From Sepioteuthis lessoniana (Eukaryota; Mollusca; Cephalopoda; Myopsida; Loliginidae): 64,000 nt of DNA. Location: NCBI GenBank assembly GCA_963585895.1, contig OY757913.1, positions 109,305,732 to 109,369,731 on the forward strand, written 5' to 3'. The position numbers and the translations under genes were made by a program. Under the pieces are notes generated by a model, which saw nothing but the letters and a program-made list of their open reading frames with translations, was not told where the DNA came from and did no database searches. Positions 53,863 to 63,915 of the stretch are shown here, one piece after another; position 1 is the stretch's first letter, and the number at the start of each line of letters is the position of its first letter.

Positions 53863-54100
53863 TTGATGGTTTCTTTGTTTAATGGCATATCAACCTTTGT
53901 AGGTTATTTAATGCCAAAGCTATTCTCCTAGAAGAACAGTAGTGGTACTATTTAACCCATAGCTGGGAGGATAAGGGGGTTCATACCTTTCCCAAGGGTA
54001 TTTGCCTGAAAGTGAACGTAATAGCACGACTGGAGTACGAACTCGCTTACTACGATTCCGCAGTCCATCGCTTTAACCATTACACCACGAGGACACCCCC
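53863..54100 (-). repeat. SINE-C, full length, target duplication
   Basis: AAAGAAAAATGT at 53851-53862 and 54101-54112 flank a complete minus-strand copy: tail TTTAATGGCATATCAACC at left, head with CCATTACACCACGAGG at right. Reference copy for SINE-C. Confidence 0.92.
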
Positions 54101-54112
54101 AAAGAAAAATGT

Positions 54113-54375
54113 ATTATACGTTTTAAGTAACGGTAACAACGAGGTGAGAGACAACCCACATTCAATACAGCTTTTAACCTACAAAATGAAGATTGCCTCG
54201 ATCAGCTCAGCTTTTTTGAATCGGGCCGATAAAAGAGGAACTGCACAGAAAGCATTTTCCTAATAATAAAGTCGTTGTCGTTTTCATGTAAAAAATAGAT
54301 TATTTCTACTGGTGCTGAGTTTTATATGTGCAACATGCAGGCTCTTTCTTGGCGAAAATAGATAGCCAATTATAG
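54113..54375. other. No gene recognised
   Basis: Short single-copy-looking stretch between SINEs; a 50-codon frame here (to 54263) has no recognisable homology. Confidence 0.4.
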
Positions 54376-54651
54376 ACGTGCCCGTGGTGTAATGGTTATC
54401 ATCGAAGAAAATGGACACGGTGACCCGAGTTCAAATCCTGAACGATACTGTTTGTATTTCACGCGGGGGAAAATATGAATCCACCTAATCTCCTTCTATC
54501 TATGGGTAAATAATAGGAGTCTGGGATCTTTAGTCTTGATATGACAACCGGTGTTGAGAATAAAAACTCTGAATTCAAACTTGTTAAACACCGCTTAAAA
54601 ATTGACCTTGTGCCATATCCTGCTCGTATGGAGGGGATGGTAAATGCATAC
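54376..54651 (+). repeat. SINE-A copy
   Basis: GTGCCCGTGGTGTAATGG, GAGTTCAAATCCTGAACG, then body to GAGGGGATGGTAAATGC. A small deletion removes the CACATAGCGCTAATACCC word. Confidence 0.88.
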
Positions 54652-54676
54652 ATAACCAAATTAGATAAAAATACTT

Positions 54677-54965
54677 AGGAGGTGCCCGTGGTGTAATGAT
54701 TATCGACGTAGGGAATGGACACGGCGACACGAGTTCAAATCCTGGACGAGACTGATTGCATTTCACATAGCGCTAATACCCTTGGGAAAGGTATGAATCC
54801 AATAATTCTCCCTCTAGCTATGGGTAAATAGTAGGGCAGACTAGGTTCTTCAGCCTTGGTGAGGCAACAAGTCTAGGAGAAGGAAAACTCTGAATTCAAA
54901 CCTGTTAAACTCCGCTTATGACCTTGAGTCATATCCTGCCCGAGCGGAGGGGTTGGTAAATATGG
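54677..54965 (+). repeat. SINE-A, reference full-length copy
   Basis: Complete plus-strand copy from AGGAGGTGCCCGTGGTG to GAGGGGTTGGTAAATATGG. Flanks TTAGATAAAAATACTT at 54661-54676 and 54966-54981 are a perfect 16-base target duplication. A box TGGTGTAATGATTATCG and B box GAGTTCAAATCCTGG show tRNA ancestry. Confidence 0.93.
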
Positions 54966-55136
54966 TTAGATAAAAATACTTGAAACAAATGATTATTATT
55001 AAATAGAGGTAGTTATTTAAGACCATGTAAATGTGTGCAAACTGTTAGTATTAGATAAGAATACTTGAAACCATATAGCTGTGTGAACAAATGTTTATCA
55101 TGAAATAGGAATAGTTAGTTGAAACCATATAAGTTA

Positions 55137-55345
55137 GTAAAGTTGGCGACCTTAGTCGAGGGTGACCCGAAGGCTCCCTTTTCAACATGTGTAGGGGAGG
55201 GCGCTACTCCATTCCCTGGATTGTTCCACTTTACCCTTACCTTATAATTCTGAGTGCTAAGAAAAGCGGCATCAAGTAGCATTTTTAGACTCGACCTGGG
55301 ATCGAACCCCAGTCTTCCAGACCATTGGCGAACACTCTCCTAATG
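55137..55345 (-). repeat. SINE-D copy
   Basis: AGTTGGCGACCTTAGTCGAGG, GGATTGTTCCACTTTACCC and GACCTGGGATCGAACCCCAG; small deletions near 55190 and 55290. Confidence 0.82.
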
Positions 55346-55364
55346 AAATCTACTAATTCAGTTG

Positions 55365-55812
55365 GTTGGTTTTGGTTTCTTAATGGCATATCAACCTTCG
55401 TGGGTTATTTGATAACAAAGCCATCCTTGTAGAAAGACAGTTGGGACAGGATAACGTGCTGGACAGTGACATATTTGTAAACGAGTTCGAACTCTAGTCA
55501 TGCAATTACATTCACTTTTGAACTGATGCCCCTTGAGAAAGGTATGAACCCCTTTATTCCCTTTAGGTTGAATAGTATCGCTACTTTTCTTCTTTGGTGT
55601 TAAATAACCCACGAAGATTGATTAGACCTGTAACTACCCTAAAGTAAACTCGAAAGACAGGGTTGGGGTACTTTTTAAGCCCTAGCTGGGGAAATAAGGC
55701 AATAAATACCTTTCCCGAGAGTACTTGTTCGAAAGGGGACATAGTAGAGCGTCTTTGGCTCGAACTCGATTCGTACAATGTCGCAGTCCAGCACATTAGC
55801 TACAACATCACG
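55365..55812 (-). repeat. Rearranged SINE-C pieces
   Basis: A minus-strand tail (TTCTTAATGGCATATCAACC, 55376) is joined to plus-oriented SINE-C middle and tail sequence (TGAGAAAGGTATGAACCCC, GTTAAATAACCCACGAAGATTGA, 55533-55622). Then comes a minus-strand middle and head (CCTAGCTGGGGAAATAAGG to TTAGCTACAACATCACG). At least two copies are interleaved in opposite orientations. Confidence 0.65.
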
Positions 55813-56300
55813 TGACCCCTACCTCAGGCGGTTAATCTTAAATGTTAAAATTATTATTTACTAACACTATACCATACATTAGAGTTTATTGCTTTTGTGT
55901 TATTTTAATTGTCGCTTGTTTCTTATTAGATTTCTCGTTTCTTGGGGAGTTGGACAGAAGTGTACCAATTAAGGTAAGATCACACTCTCCTTAAAGTGAC
56001 TATATATAGTATTTAGTATTTGATTTTTTATTAGTAAATAAAGACCTCTTGATCATCATCATCCTCCTCCTCCTTCTTCTTCTTCTTCTTCTTCTTCTTC
56101 TTCATTGCCATTACTTCCAGGTCAACTCTGACGTGGAGTGGAAGAAACTGTCAAAGTTAACTACAAACTATTCGCTTACAGATCTTTTGTATGTATGAAC
56201 AGGTTTGGTTTTAGATAAAAAAAAATATATTTAAAAATAATATGTTCTATGAGTAGTCATCAATCCTTTTTTTACTTTTAGTAAAAAGCATGAAGTTTAT
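55813..56300. other. (CTT)n and SINE-B scrap, no gene
   Basis: (CTT)n at 56066-56104, followed by ATTGCCATTACTTCCAGG and ACGTGGAGTGGAAG, a short plus-strand SINE-B body piece. Confidence 0.5.
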
Positions 56301-56308
56301 ATAATGAT

Positions 56309-56553
56309 TATTAGAGTATTAGACCTTAAACAATATTAGACCAATATTAGACTATATTAGACCCTAAACAATAAATTCCCTCATTAGAGTATTAGACCTT
56401 AAACAATATTAGACCAATATTAGACTATATTAGATCCTAAACAATAAATTCCCTCATTAGAGTATTAGACCTTAAACAATATTAGACCAATATTAGACTA
56501 TATTAGACCCTAAACAATAAATTCTCTTATTAGAGTATTAGACCTTAAACAAT
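56309..56553. repeat. 73-bp satellite, 3.3 units
   Basis: TTAGAGTATTAGACC recurs at 56311, 56384, 56457 and 56530. Inside each unit TATTAGAC words repeat at shorter spacing, so the satellite has a higher-order structure. Confidence 0.92.
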
Positions 56554-56651
56554 AGAAGTCATTGAAGAGTAATAAACAACATGTTGTTTGATTAGTATTA
56601 AGGTTTTTTTTGGGGGGGGGGTTCTAAGTATTCTAGCTAATTTTTTGCCCA

Positions 56652-57209
56652 GTCGGCTGGGGCTGTAGAATACACCGACTGCTTCTCTGCAGAGGGGTAA
56701 GACCCCCCGCTAACGAGTGTCCTGGATATGACACTAAACAATCTGATGGTGAGGTTCCAGCAGTGCTGGAGCTTTGGGGAATGCGGAGTACCCCTTCATT
56801 GCCATCGCTCTCAGGTCCACTCTGGCCCGGAGTGGTAGTACCTGATATGGGCCCTATCTATGGGTTAAATAGAACTAACGGCATACTTATGCTAAAATGA
56901 ATTGAGTAAACTGAATAGCTTGAAGTAGAAACGTTTTTGACAATTAAACCGTACTTACACTTAAACTGCGTGCTTATGCTTAACTGAAATATTTCAAATA
57001 GAACTGTTTTTCGACATTAAAACTGTATTTACACTTAACCGAATTATTACATATAACTGCTTAAATAGTTTGAAATGGAAATGTTTTTGACAATTAAACT
57101 GTGTACTTATGCTAAACTGAACTGTTTTCAATAGAACAGATTATTTACATAAAATGGATTTGACGTTAAATAACCTATATAGGTTGATATGCCATAAAAC
57201 CAAACCAAA
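56652..57209 (+). repeat. SINE-B, full-length reference copy
   Basis: Head GCCCAGTCGGCTGGGGCTG, body to ATCTATGGGTTAAATAG at 56870, subrepeats, and tail GGATTTGACGTTAAATAACC with GGTTGATATGCCATAAAACC and (CCAAA)n to 57209. Confidence 0.88.
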
Positions 57210-57520
57210 CCAAACCAAACTGAATAGCTTGAAATAGAAATGTTTTTGACAATTAAACCGTACTTACATTTAAACTGCGCGCTTATGCTTAACTGAATTA
57301 TTTCAAATAGAACTGTTTTTCGACATTAAAATTGTATTTACACTTAACTGAATTGTTACATATAACTTCTTGAATAGTTTGAAATAAATGTTTTTGATCA
57401 TTAAACTGTGTACTTATGCTAAACTGAATTGTTTTAGATAGAACAGATTATTTACATAAAAATGGATTTGGCGTTAAATAACCTACAAAGGTTGATATGC
57501 CATAAAACCCACCAAACCAA
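57210..57520 (+). repeat. 299-bp tandem duplication of SINE-B 3' part
   Basis: CTGAATAGCTTGAA at 56911 recurs at 57210. From there the subrepeats and tail follow the first copy closely to AAACCAAACC. The head and body are not duplicated. Confidence 0.88.
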
Positions 57521-57535
57521 ACCTAGCTAATTTCA

Positions 57536-57880
57536 ACTGTGCTGTGGTCTGCATGGTCTTGATTCTTCCACTGATATCCAATTCCACCAGTTTCTTCGCC
57601 AAACCTTTCAGGACCGTTCCAAGGGCTCCAAATATGATTGGTATCACCGTCACCTTCATGTTTCACAGTTTTTTCAGCTCTCTAGCAATATCCAAGTATT
57701 TGTATATCTTTTGGCTTCCTTTTATTTTTCACTCGGCAAAATTCACTCGATCAAAAGTTCTTTTCTTCTTGTTAATTAATACTTGGTCTGGTTTTCTGGT
57801 CAGGATTCAGTGATCCGTTTATATCTCAAAATCCCAGAGAATTTTTGTGGTAATGGTGATTGGTTTTTATTAACCAATAA
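57536..57880 (-). mobile_element. R4-like LINE 3' part
   Basis: Minus-strand codons in order: ILRYKRITES-like, PDQVLINKKK, VNFAE-like, KIYKYLDIARELKKL, MKVTVIPIIFGALGTVLKGLAKKLVELDISGRIKTMQTTAQ. The PDxxL segment and the VIPI.FGALGTV block identify the family. Frame breaks between blocks; 3' tail absent. Confidence 0.72.
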
Positions 57881-58289
57881 AAATCAAACACTTCCTAATA
57901 ATGTTTCACATACTTTACTCCAAAACAATAAGCTTACAAAAAGCAATTTTTGGAAGAGTAAAAATGATATAATATTAAAAATCTTTATTTTTGCTGTTTT
58001 CTTATTCTTTTTTTTTTTTCTAAATAAACATTAATGAGTACAGCACGCTGCAAGTCAACATTCATATCATCTTCAATAGAAATCAATAAAAGTTTTGTTA
58101 GTTTGAGGCACTTTCATACGACTAACTATGACTTCCGGTCACGGTAATCGTCTCTTTGCAACATCCTATTCTTTGGTGAACCCTTCATATACCAATGGAA
58201 ACGGAAACACTCGTACACTTCCGGAAGACATACTGCCACGACCTCGGCTGGGCCACTTGGCATACATGCCGAGTGGAGCATCAATAACA
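57881..58289. other. No gene recognised
   Basis: AT-rich to 58070; 58160-58285 has a GC-richer segment with CTCGGC and GCCGAG able to pair, just before the tandem repeat. Confidence 0.4.
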
Positions 58290-58600
58290 AGATTTACATT
58301 TCACTAGAACTTTGGGGTCTAGTGAATCTATGACCAGCAAGGTCACCTGGCTTCGTGCTGAGAGAGTAGCATAGTTCACATTGCATTAGACCTTCGGTTC
58401 TAGTGAATCTATGGCCAGCAAAGTCACCTGGCTTCGTGCCGGGAGACTTAGCAAAGGCTATCACAGTTCACATTGCATTAGACCTTTGGGTCTAGTGAAT
58501 CTATGACTAGCAAGGTCATCTGGCTGCGTGCAGGGAGACTAAGCAATGACTAGCATTGGTCACCTTGCACCCAGTGATCCTATGACCAGCATCGTCCAGT
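58290..58600. repeat. Tandem repeat of 79-92 bp, hairpin in each unit
   Basis: AGTGAATCTATGACCAGC or a close variant starts at 58321, 58402 (GGCCAGC), 58494 and 58573. Units two and three also carry TAGACCTTCGGTTCTA or TAGACCTTTGGGTCTA, a short hairpin, and all have TGACC-AGCAA-GGTCA-type dyads. Confidence 0.85.
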
Positions 58601-58737
58601 AAATCAAGAGTTTCGGTTCATGCTTGACCTCCCCTTCCCCTAAATCCCCACTATGAAAAAGACTTTGTGTCAAGTCCTGCCTAGTGAGAGGCACTGATAA
58701 ATATCGTATACTTGTGAAAGACAAATTGGACGAGGAA

Positions 58738-59383
58738 ACAAAAAGTATCAAAATTGAAGCTTTAAGATTTTTTATAATTATTTCAAATTTTAATGAAGAT
58801 GTGCGAAACTAAGCAACAAATATAATGAAGTAATGGCGTCTACATTGTTGTTTTGGGCGTAGCACAAGATTTTACAAGTGCAACAAACTGCATACTCCTC
58901 AAACCTTGCTCCCTGTAACTGTTTCTTGTCCCCTAAACTGGAAATTCATCTCATGGAGGACATTTAAAAGAGATACAACGACACTGCTTCACAGGGGGGG
59001 TGTCCTCCCCGTGGTGTAATGGTTAAAGCGTTGGACTGCAGGATCGTAGTACGCGAGTTCGTACTCCAGTCGCACTTTCGGGCAAATACCCTTGGGAAAG
59101 GTATAAGCCCCCTCAGCTATGGGTTAAATAGTACCACTACTGTTCTTCTAGGAGAATGGCTTTGGCATTAAATAACCTAAAAAGAGTTGATATGCCATTA
59201 AACAAAGAAACCAAACCAAACTGCTTCACATTATACCAAAAGAGGGGTTTAAGAGATGCTTCAACCAAAGAAATACTCACTGGAATAAATTTGTAAAATT
59301 CCAAAGGAACTGATTGGAAGAAAATGTTTCATTCATTGTTTGTTTTTGTGTTGGTGAATACAGCTTCGGTCTCAATACTTTTT
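58738..59383 (+). mobile_element. mariner-like relic, sister of 3311-4112
   Basis: Left end AAAAAGTATCAAAATTGAAGC and right end GCTTCGGTCTCAATACTTTTT are imperfect inverted repeats. Between them run degraded codons for YSSNLAPCNCFLSPKLEIHL and, after the SINE, RGFKRCFNQRNTHWNKF. It lacks the first two thirds of a transposase. Confidence 0.75.
58994..59219 (+). repeat. SINE-C in mariner relic, target duplication
   Basis: ACTGCTTCACA at 58983-58993 and 59220-59230 flanks a complete plus-strand copy with head CCCCGTGGTGTAATGGTTAAAG and tail GTTGATATGCCATTAAAC. One short deletion near the B box (CTCCAGTCGCAC). Confidence 0.9.
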
Positions 59384-59388
59384 AAACA

Positions 59389-59399
59389 CACACACACAC

Positions 59400-59449
<50 letters not shown>
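59389..59449. repeat. (CA)n(TA)n(TG)n microsatellite
   Basis: CA, TA and TG runs in series form a self-complementary tract next to the mariner end. Confidence 0.95.
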
Positions 59450-59703
59450 TGTATGTAGTGCAATGTTTACTGTAGAGGACTGTTTGCAGTCCAAATTGCA
59501 CAATTATTCTTGGGAAAGGTATTTATCCAATTATTCTCTTTCCAGCTATGGGAAATAGCAGGGCAGACTGTGTTTTTAAACCAGAGTATGTTAACCGCTA
59601 TGGAGAATGAAAATAAAAAATCTGAAATACAAACCAGCTATATTGCACTTAAAAATCGACCTTGTGTCGCACCCTGACAGCGGTGAAAGGGTTTGAGTAA
59701 AGA
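59450..59703 (+). repeat. SINE-A copy, diverged
   Basis: AGTGCAATGTTTACTG head remnant, TTGGGAAAGGTATTTATCCAATTATTCTC, GACCTTGTGTCGCACC and GTGAAAGGGTTTGAGTAAA. Confidence 0.75.
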
Positions 59704-59814
59704 GATATATGGACGAAGACGTCCTTCCTGCTACATAACTTGCTCACAGTTGTATGATTTCAAGTATTCCTATCTAATACGAATAATTATATGGTTTCAA
59801 TTATTCCTGTCTAA

Positions 59815-60757
59815 TACAGCCCAGTTAGTTGAGACTGTTGAATGAGCCGACTGGATCACACACCAACTCTCAACGAGGGTCATGGGTATGGCACTTAACT
59901 GCATCTCATAGTGATGATCTCGTTCTGGATCTTTGGAGAATGAGGGGCATGCCTTCATTGACATCACTCCCAGGTCCACTCGAATCCATTGTTAGCATCT
60001 GATTGGGTCTCATTTATGGGTCAAATAGCACTGACCATTTAACTGTGTGCAAACAAATGACTGATGTTAAATTGAATTGTTAGTGTGACATAGCAATACT
60101 TGGAACCGTTTAACTATGTCTAAGTAAGTTAAGTTGGCGACTGTTGTCGAGGGCAAACAGAAGGCTCCCTTTTCAATATCTACTACACCGAGGTGTAGGG
60201 GGGCACCACTCCTTTCTCTGGATTGCTCCACTTTACCCTTGATACGTACTTATATTGCTTGGTGGAAAGCAAGGAGGCAACAAATACCATTTTAAGGTCT
60301 CGGGTATGACGCGACCTGGAATTGAACCTAGGTCTCCCGGACCGTTAGTGAACACTCTGCCCACTTGGACAATTGTTGAATAGAATTATTTGTCTAAGAT
60401 AGAAATACTTGAGACCATTTAACTGTACAAATAAATTAGCTCAAACGTTTTAAAAAAATAAAATAGCTCTTTTTTTAATAAAATTAACTAGAAATTATTT
60501 ACTTACAAATCATATATGTATAATCATTTAGATGTGTGCAAACAAATGACTGATGTTAGATTAAATTATTAGTCTTACATAGCAATACTTGAAACCATTT
60601 AACAGTGGGCAAACGAATGAGCTCTGGCATATTTAAAAATATTATTACAAACTATGCGTTTACAAGTTATATATGCGTATGTGCGCACGCGTGTATATAA
60701 ACTGGATTTGGTTTTAAATAACCTACAAGAGATTATATGCCATAAAACTCAACCAAC
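59815..60757 (+). repeat. SINE-B with SINE-D inserted
   Basis: Head CAGCCCAGTTAGTTGAGACTG, body to TTATGGGTCAAATAG (60027), subrepeats of CAATACTTGGAACCGTTTAAC, a SINE-D, further subrepeats, and tail GGATTTGGTTTTAAATAACC with GATTATATGCCATAAAAC ending CCAACCAAC. Confidence 0.78.
60124..60372 (-). repeat. SINE-D inside SINE-B
   Basis: AAGTTGGCGACTGTTGTCGAGG to CCGTTAGTGAACACTCTGCCC; the B-box complement is GGAATTGAACCTAGG. It splits the SINE-B subrepeat region, so it is younger. Confidence 0.82.
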
Positions 60758-60904
60758 CAACATATCTTATACTAATAATTATATGGTTTCTAGTAATTAT
60801 TTTTATTTAGTTAATCATTTGTTTGCACACAGTTATACGGTTTCGAATAAATAATAAAAATCTTTTGTAAACGACTGCAGCTTCAACTAACTATTCTCAA
60901 TGCA

Positions 60905-61513
60905 AATGTACACCGACTGCATCTCTACGAACGAGTCAACCACCCCGACAACGAGTGTCCTAGATATGATATTAAACTATCAGGTGAGGCTCCAGTAATG
61001 CAGGAGCTTTAGAAAAGGCAGAGTACCTCTTCATTGCCATTGCTCCCAGGTCTACACTAGTCAGGAGTGATTATAATTCTATAGCTTTTGGCACACATTT
61101 TCTTTTAAAATTACTTTAAACTTGCCCCCCGGTCCACTCTGGTCCAGAGTGGTCGCACCTGATAGGCTCCTATCTATGGATCAAATAGAACTGTTTGACT
61201 ATTTAAACTGAGTGCAAACAAGTGACTTATGCTAAATTGAATTGTTTGAAACAGAACTGTTTATCATTGAATTGTGTGTAAACAAACTACTGATGTTTAA
61301 TTAAAGTGTTAGTGATACATAGCAATACTAGGAACCATTTAACTTTCTTGACTTATGCTAAGTTGAATTGTTAGAAATAGAACTATTTGATCATTTTACT
61401 GTGTGCATCTACAAAATGTGTTTAAAATCATATATCTAATATATGCATAAAAACAAGATTTGGCATTAAATAACCAACAACGATTGATATGCCATAAAAC
61501 CAAATCAAACTAA
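60905..61513 (+). repeat. SINE-B, head truncated, body partly doubled
   Basis: Starts TACACCGACTGCATCTCTACG. The phrase CCCAGGTCTACACTAG...AGGAGTG (61041) recurs as CCCGGTCCACTCTGGTCCAGAGTGG (61126). Subrepeats and a good tail (TTGGCATTAAATAACC, GATTGATATGCCATAAAACC) end at 61513. Confidence 0.75.
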
Positions 61514-61582
61514 AACCAATACAAATTGTTTAGAGTTATATGACATAAATATTCCCATCGAATCCGAATAATTTAAACAGTT

Positions 61583-61800
61583 CTATTTGATCCATTGATG
61601 GGACCCTAGCAGTTACTATCAGTGTTGGTCAGAATGAACCTAGGACTAATGTCAATGGAGTACTCCAAATTCTCTTGAATTGGAACCTTACCAACGGATT
61701 CAGTTTAATGGCATACCCGGGACGCCCCTTTTTATGTAGTTCTTATAAACCCCCCCCCCTACAGAAGGTACAGTCAACGTATTCCGAGCCCTGCTGAAAC
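61583..61800 (-). repeat. SINE-B body
   Basis: GATCCATTGATGGGACCCTAGC to AGTCAACGTATTCCGAGCCC; minus strand, head lost. Confidence 0.72.
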
Positions 61801-62229
61801 GGCTATGCTAAGTCCGTCAAAAAGACATATAACCGGGATGATTGTGTTGCACTAATTTTTCCGGGAAGTAGCATTGTTTGCCTTGAAAATCAGCTTTCTA
61901 CTTTTACTTGTGAATGTCTCGGACAATAAAAAATGACCCTTCTAGCTGTAGACAAATACGTAACCTTCTTAACCTGTAACAATCAATCAAATAGCAATAA
62001 CGTGGCTTGCATAAATACCTATTTTATATCAACGTATTGTGCGTTGCCTTTGTAGTGACTAATTTACCTACCTATTTACCTGTATGAAACAACCCTATTA
62101 TAACTGACTCCGTTAGGACATGTCTGTTGTTGCCAACTTAAAAGAAGTTTACCTCAACTTAATCCTACTATCTATCTAATCGGGTTGTCAAAGAGAAGCA
62201 GGACATAAAACTGAAAGGCTTGGGAGAAA
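61801..62229. other. No gene recognised
   Basis: No repeat family or coding signal seen. Confidence 0.4.
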
Positions 62230-62235
62230 CAAAGG

Positions 62236-62297
<62 letters not shown>

Positions 62298-62454
62298 AAA
62301 AGGATAAGAAAGCGAGGCAGACAAGGAGAGGAAGAGAAAGCAACAAAGGTGTTTGAAGATGAAAAAAGAAAGAACTTTTAAAAAAAAGACAAAGATGTTT
62401 AAAAGAAATAAAGAAAAAATAGATTAATAATTAAAAAGACTAAGACATATTTAA

Positions 62455-62485
<31 letters not shown>

Positions 62486-62760
62486 GATTTGAAAAAGACA
62501 ACATAAGAATAGTTTAGAAAGAAAAGTAAACTTTGTCTGAAAGAAAAAAAAGGGTTTGAAGAAGACAAAGATGTTTAAAAGAACGAAAAAAAGGATTCAA
62601 AGAAAGAAAGAAAGAACTTGATTTTCAAGTTTTAGAAAGAAAGAAAAATATTCATTAGAAAGACAAAACTACCGAAAAGGAAAGAAGATTCACTGAGGAC
62701 GGGGAAGGAAAGCTTGAAAATAAAAGAAAAAAATTGTAGAAAAAGACACGCGTGGGCTTA
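62230..62760. repeat. Strand-biased polypurine tract, about 530 bp
   Basis: Plus strand is overwhelmingly A and G: (GA)n at 62240-62293, (GAAA)n at 62455-62485, and many AAAGAAAGA and AAAGACAAAGATG words that recur about every 80-190 bases (62388, 62558). Confidence 0.85.
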
Positions 62761-62834
62761 TAAATTGGAAAAAGAAAAAAAAATGCCGATTTGATATTGG
62801 TCGGAGTTTTTCTCAGCTAAAGTTTGGCCCTTCT

Positions 62835-62836
62835 TC

Positions 62837-62868
<32 letters not shown>

Positions 62869-62938
62869 TACTCCTTTAGAGTTTTTCACATCAGTCTTAG
62901 CTGATGGTATTATTATTATTATTATTATTATTATTAGA
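62835..62938 (-). repeat. R4-like LINE 3' tip between (ATT)n runs
   Basis: CTCCTTTAGAGTTTTTCACATCAGTCTTAGCTGATGG (62871-62907, given here as family words) is the minus-strand terminus also seen at 33779-33815. Its left (ATT)n is the LINE tail; the right (ATT)n run ends the fragment at once. Confidence 0.65.
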
Positions 62939-63522
62939 ATGTATTGCCAGTCTGGGCATGGGTTCGACTTGTCGCCATAGTGACGAAGTGACGCCTCAGG
63001 CTTGTCAGCTAGATCTGTAATCATTCGCCACAAGTGTCTGTTGTAACTTCTTATGCATCTTCACCGTTGCTGCAGTTGCACATACTCCATCTTTAACACC
63101 ATCTCCAAAAATACATGGCTGAGGAGGCCAGACAGGTGACTTGATTTCATTTTTTTTTTTTTCATTACTTCCTTTCATCCTCTTTCTATCTATCATATTG
63201 TGTTCGCTTTAAACACCAAAATTTAGAAATAGGTATTTCTATGTGTTCTGGTTTTGTTTTTCTTATTGTTGTTTTTGTTTTGTTTTTGTTTTGCTTTATA
63301 ATGTCGACTGATATATTGAGAGAAAGATACAAACAACAAGAATTACGATACTGGTGATTTTAACGATGGGCCTTACCATCATATATTGTAATAAGAATAG
63401 TCTAAAGTTTTAAATATTTAGATAGATTATTATCAAAAATGAAAAATAAAATAAAAAAAAATAAAAAAATTTTGCAGTACGTCAATTTTCTAAAATGCCA
63501 ATCGTTTTTCTGCTTTTAAAAC
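62939..63522. other. No gene recognised
   Basis: 62940-63130 has balanced composition and a minus-strand frame with ITDLADKPEASLRHYG, but it merges into the (ATT)n run and has no family signature. T- and A-rich DNA follows. Confidence 0.4.
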
Positions 63523-63719
63523 CAGCGGTTCCCTACCGATTTTGGGCCATGCCCCCCTTTGGTTTTTTTTTTTAATTCTGACGCTCCCTGTAATATTTAA
63601 TTCTTACATTTGCAAAATTTTACAGCAATTCACGTGAAAGAAACTTTAAAAAGCCACTAACTTTGTCCATAAACAAGCCCCACTAAAATATTACCATGCC
63701 CCACCGGTGGGAATTACTG
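63523..63719. mobile_element. hAT-like MITE
   Basis: Starts CAGCGGTTCCCTACC and ends with the complement of CAGTAATTCCCACCGG; both ends continue with a similar GGGCCATGCCCC / GGGGCATGG block. CAG-start termini of this type are characteristic of hAT elements. Flanks TTTAAAAC and CTTTAAAG could be an eroded 8-bp target duplication. Confidence 0.6.
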
Positions 63720-63857
63720 CTTTAAAGCGAAATTTGTGACTGTTATATTATCTATGAAGGATAAACTTCTGTATTTTAACTTGTTAGAGCTTTTAGTCAG
63801 TATTCACCTCAAATTATCTCATGACCTACTCTATTATCGAGGTATTATGTAGAATCT

Positions 63858-63915
63858 TTCGGTTGGTCAGTTTTAGTGTATTTTAACTCTCGTTGGGTGA
63901 TTTTATGTCGAAATC
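63858..63915 (-). repeat. SINE-B tail fragment
   Basis: GGTTGGTCAGTTTTAGTG, TTTTAACTCTCGTTGGGTGATTTTATG follow tail variant 2 in reverse with heavy divergence. Confidence 0.4.
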
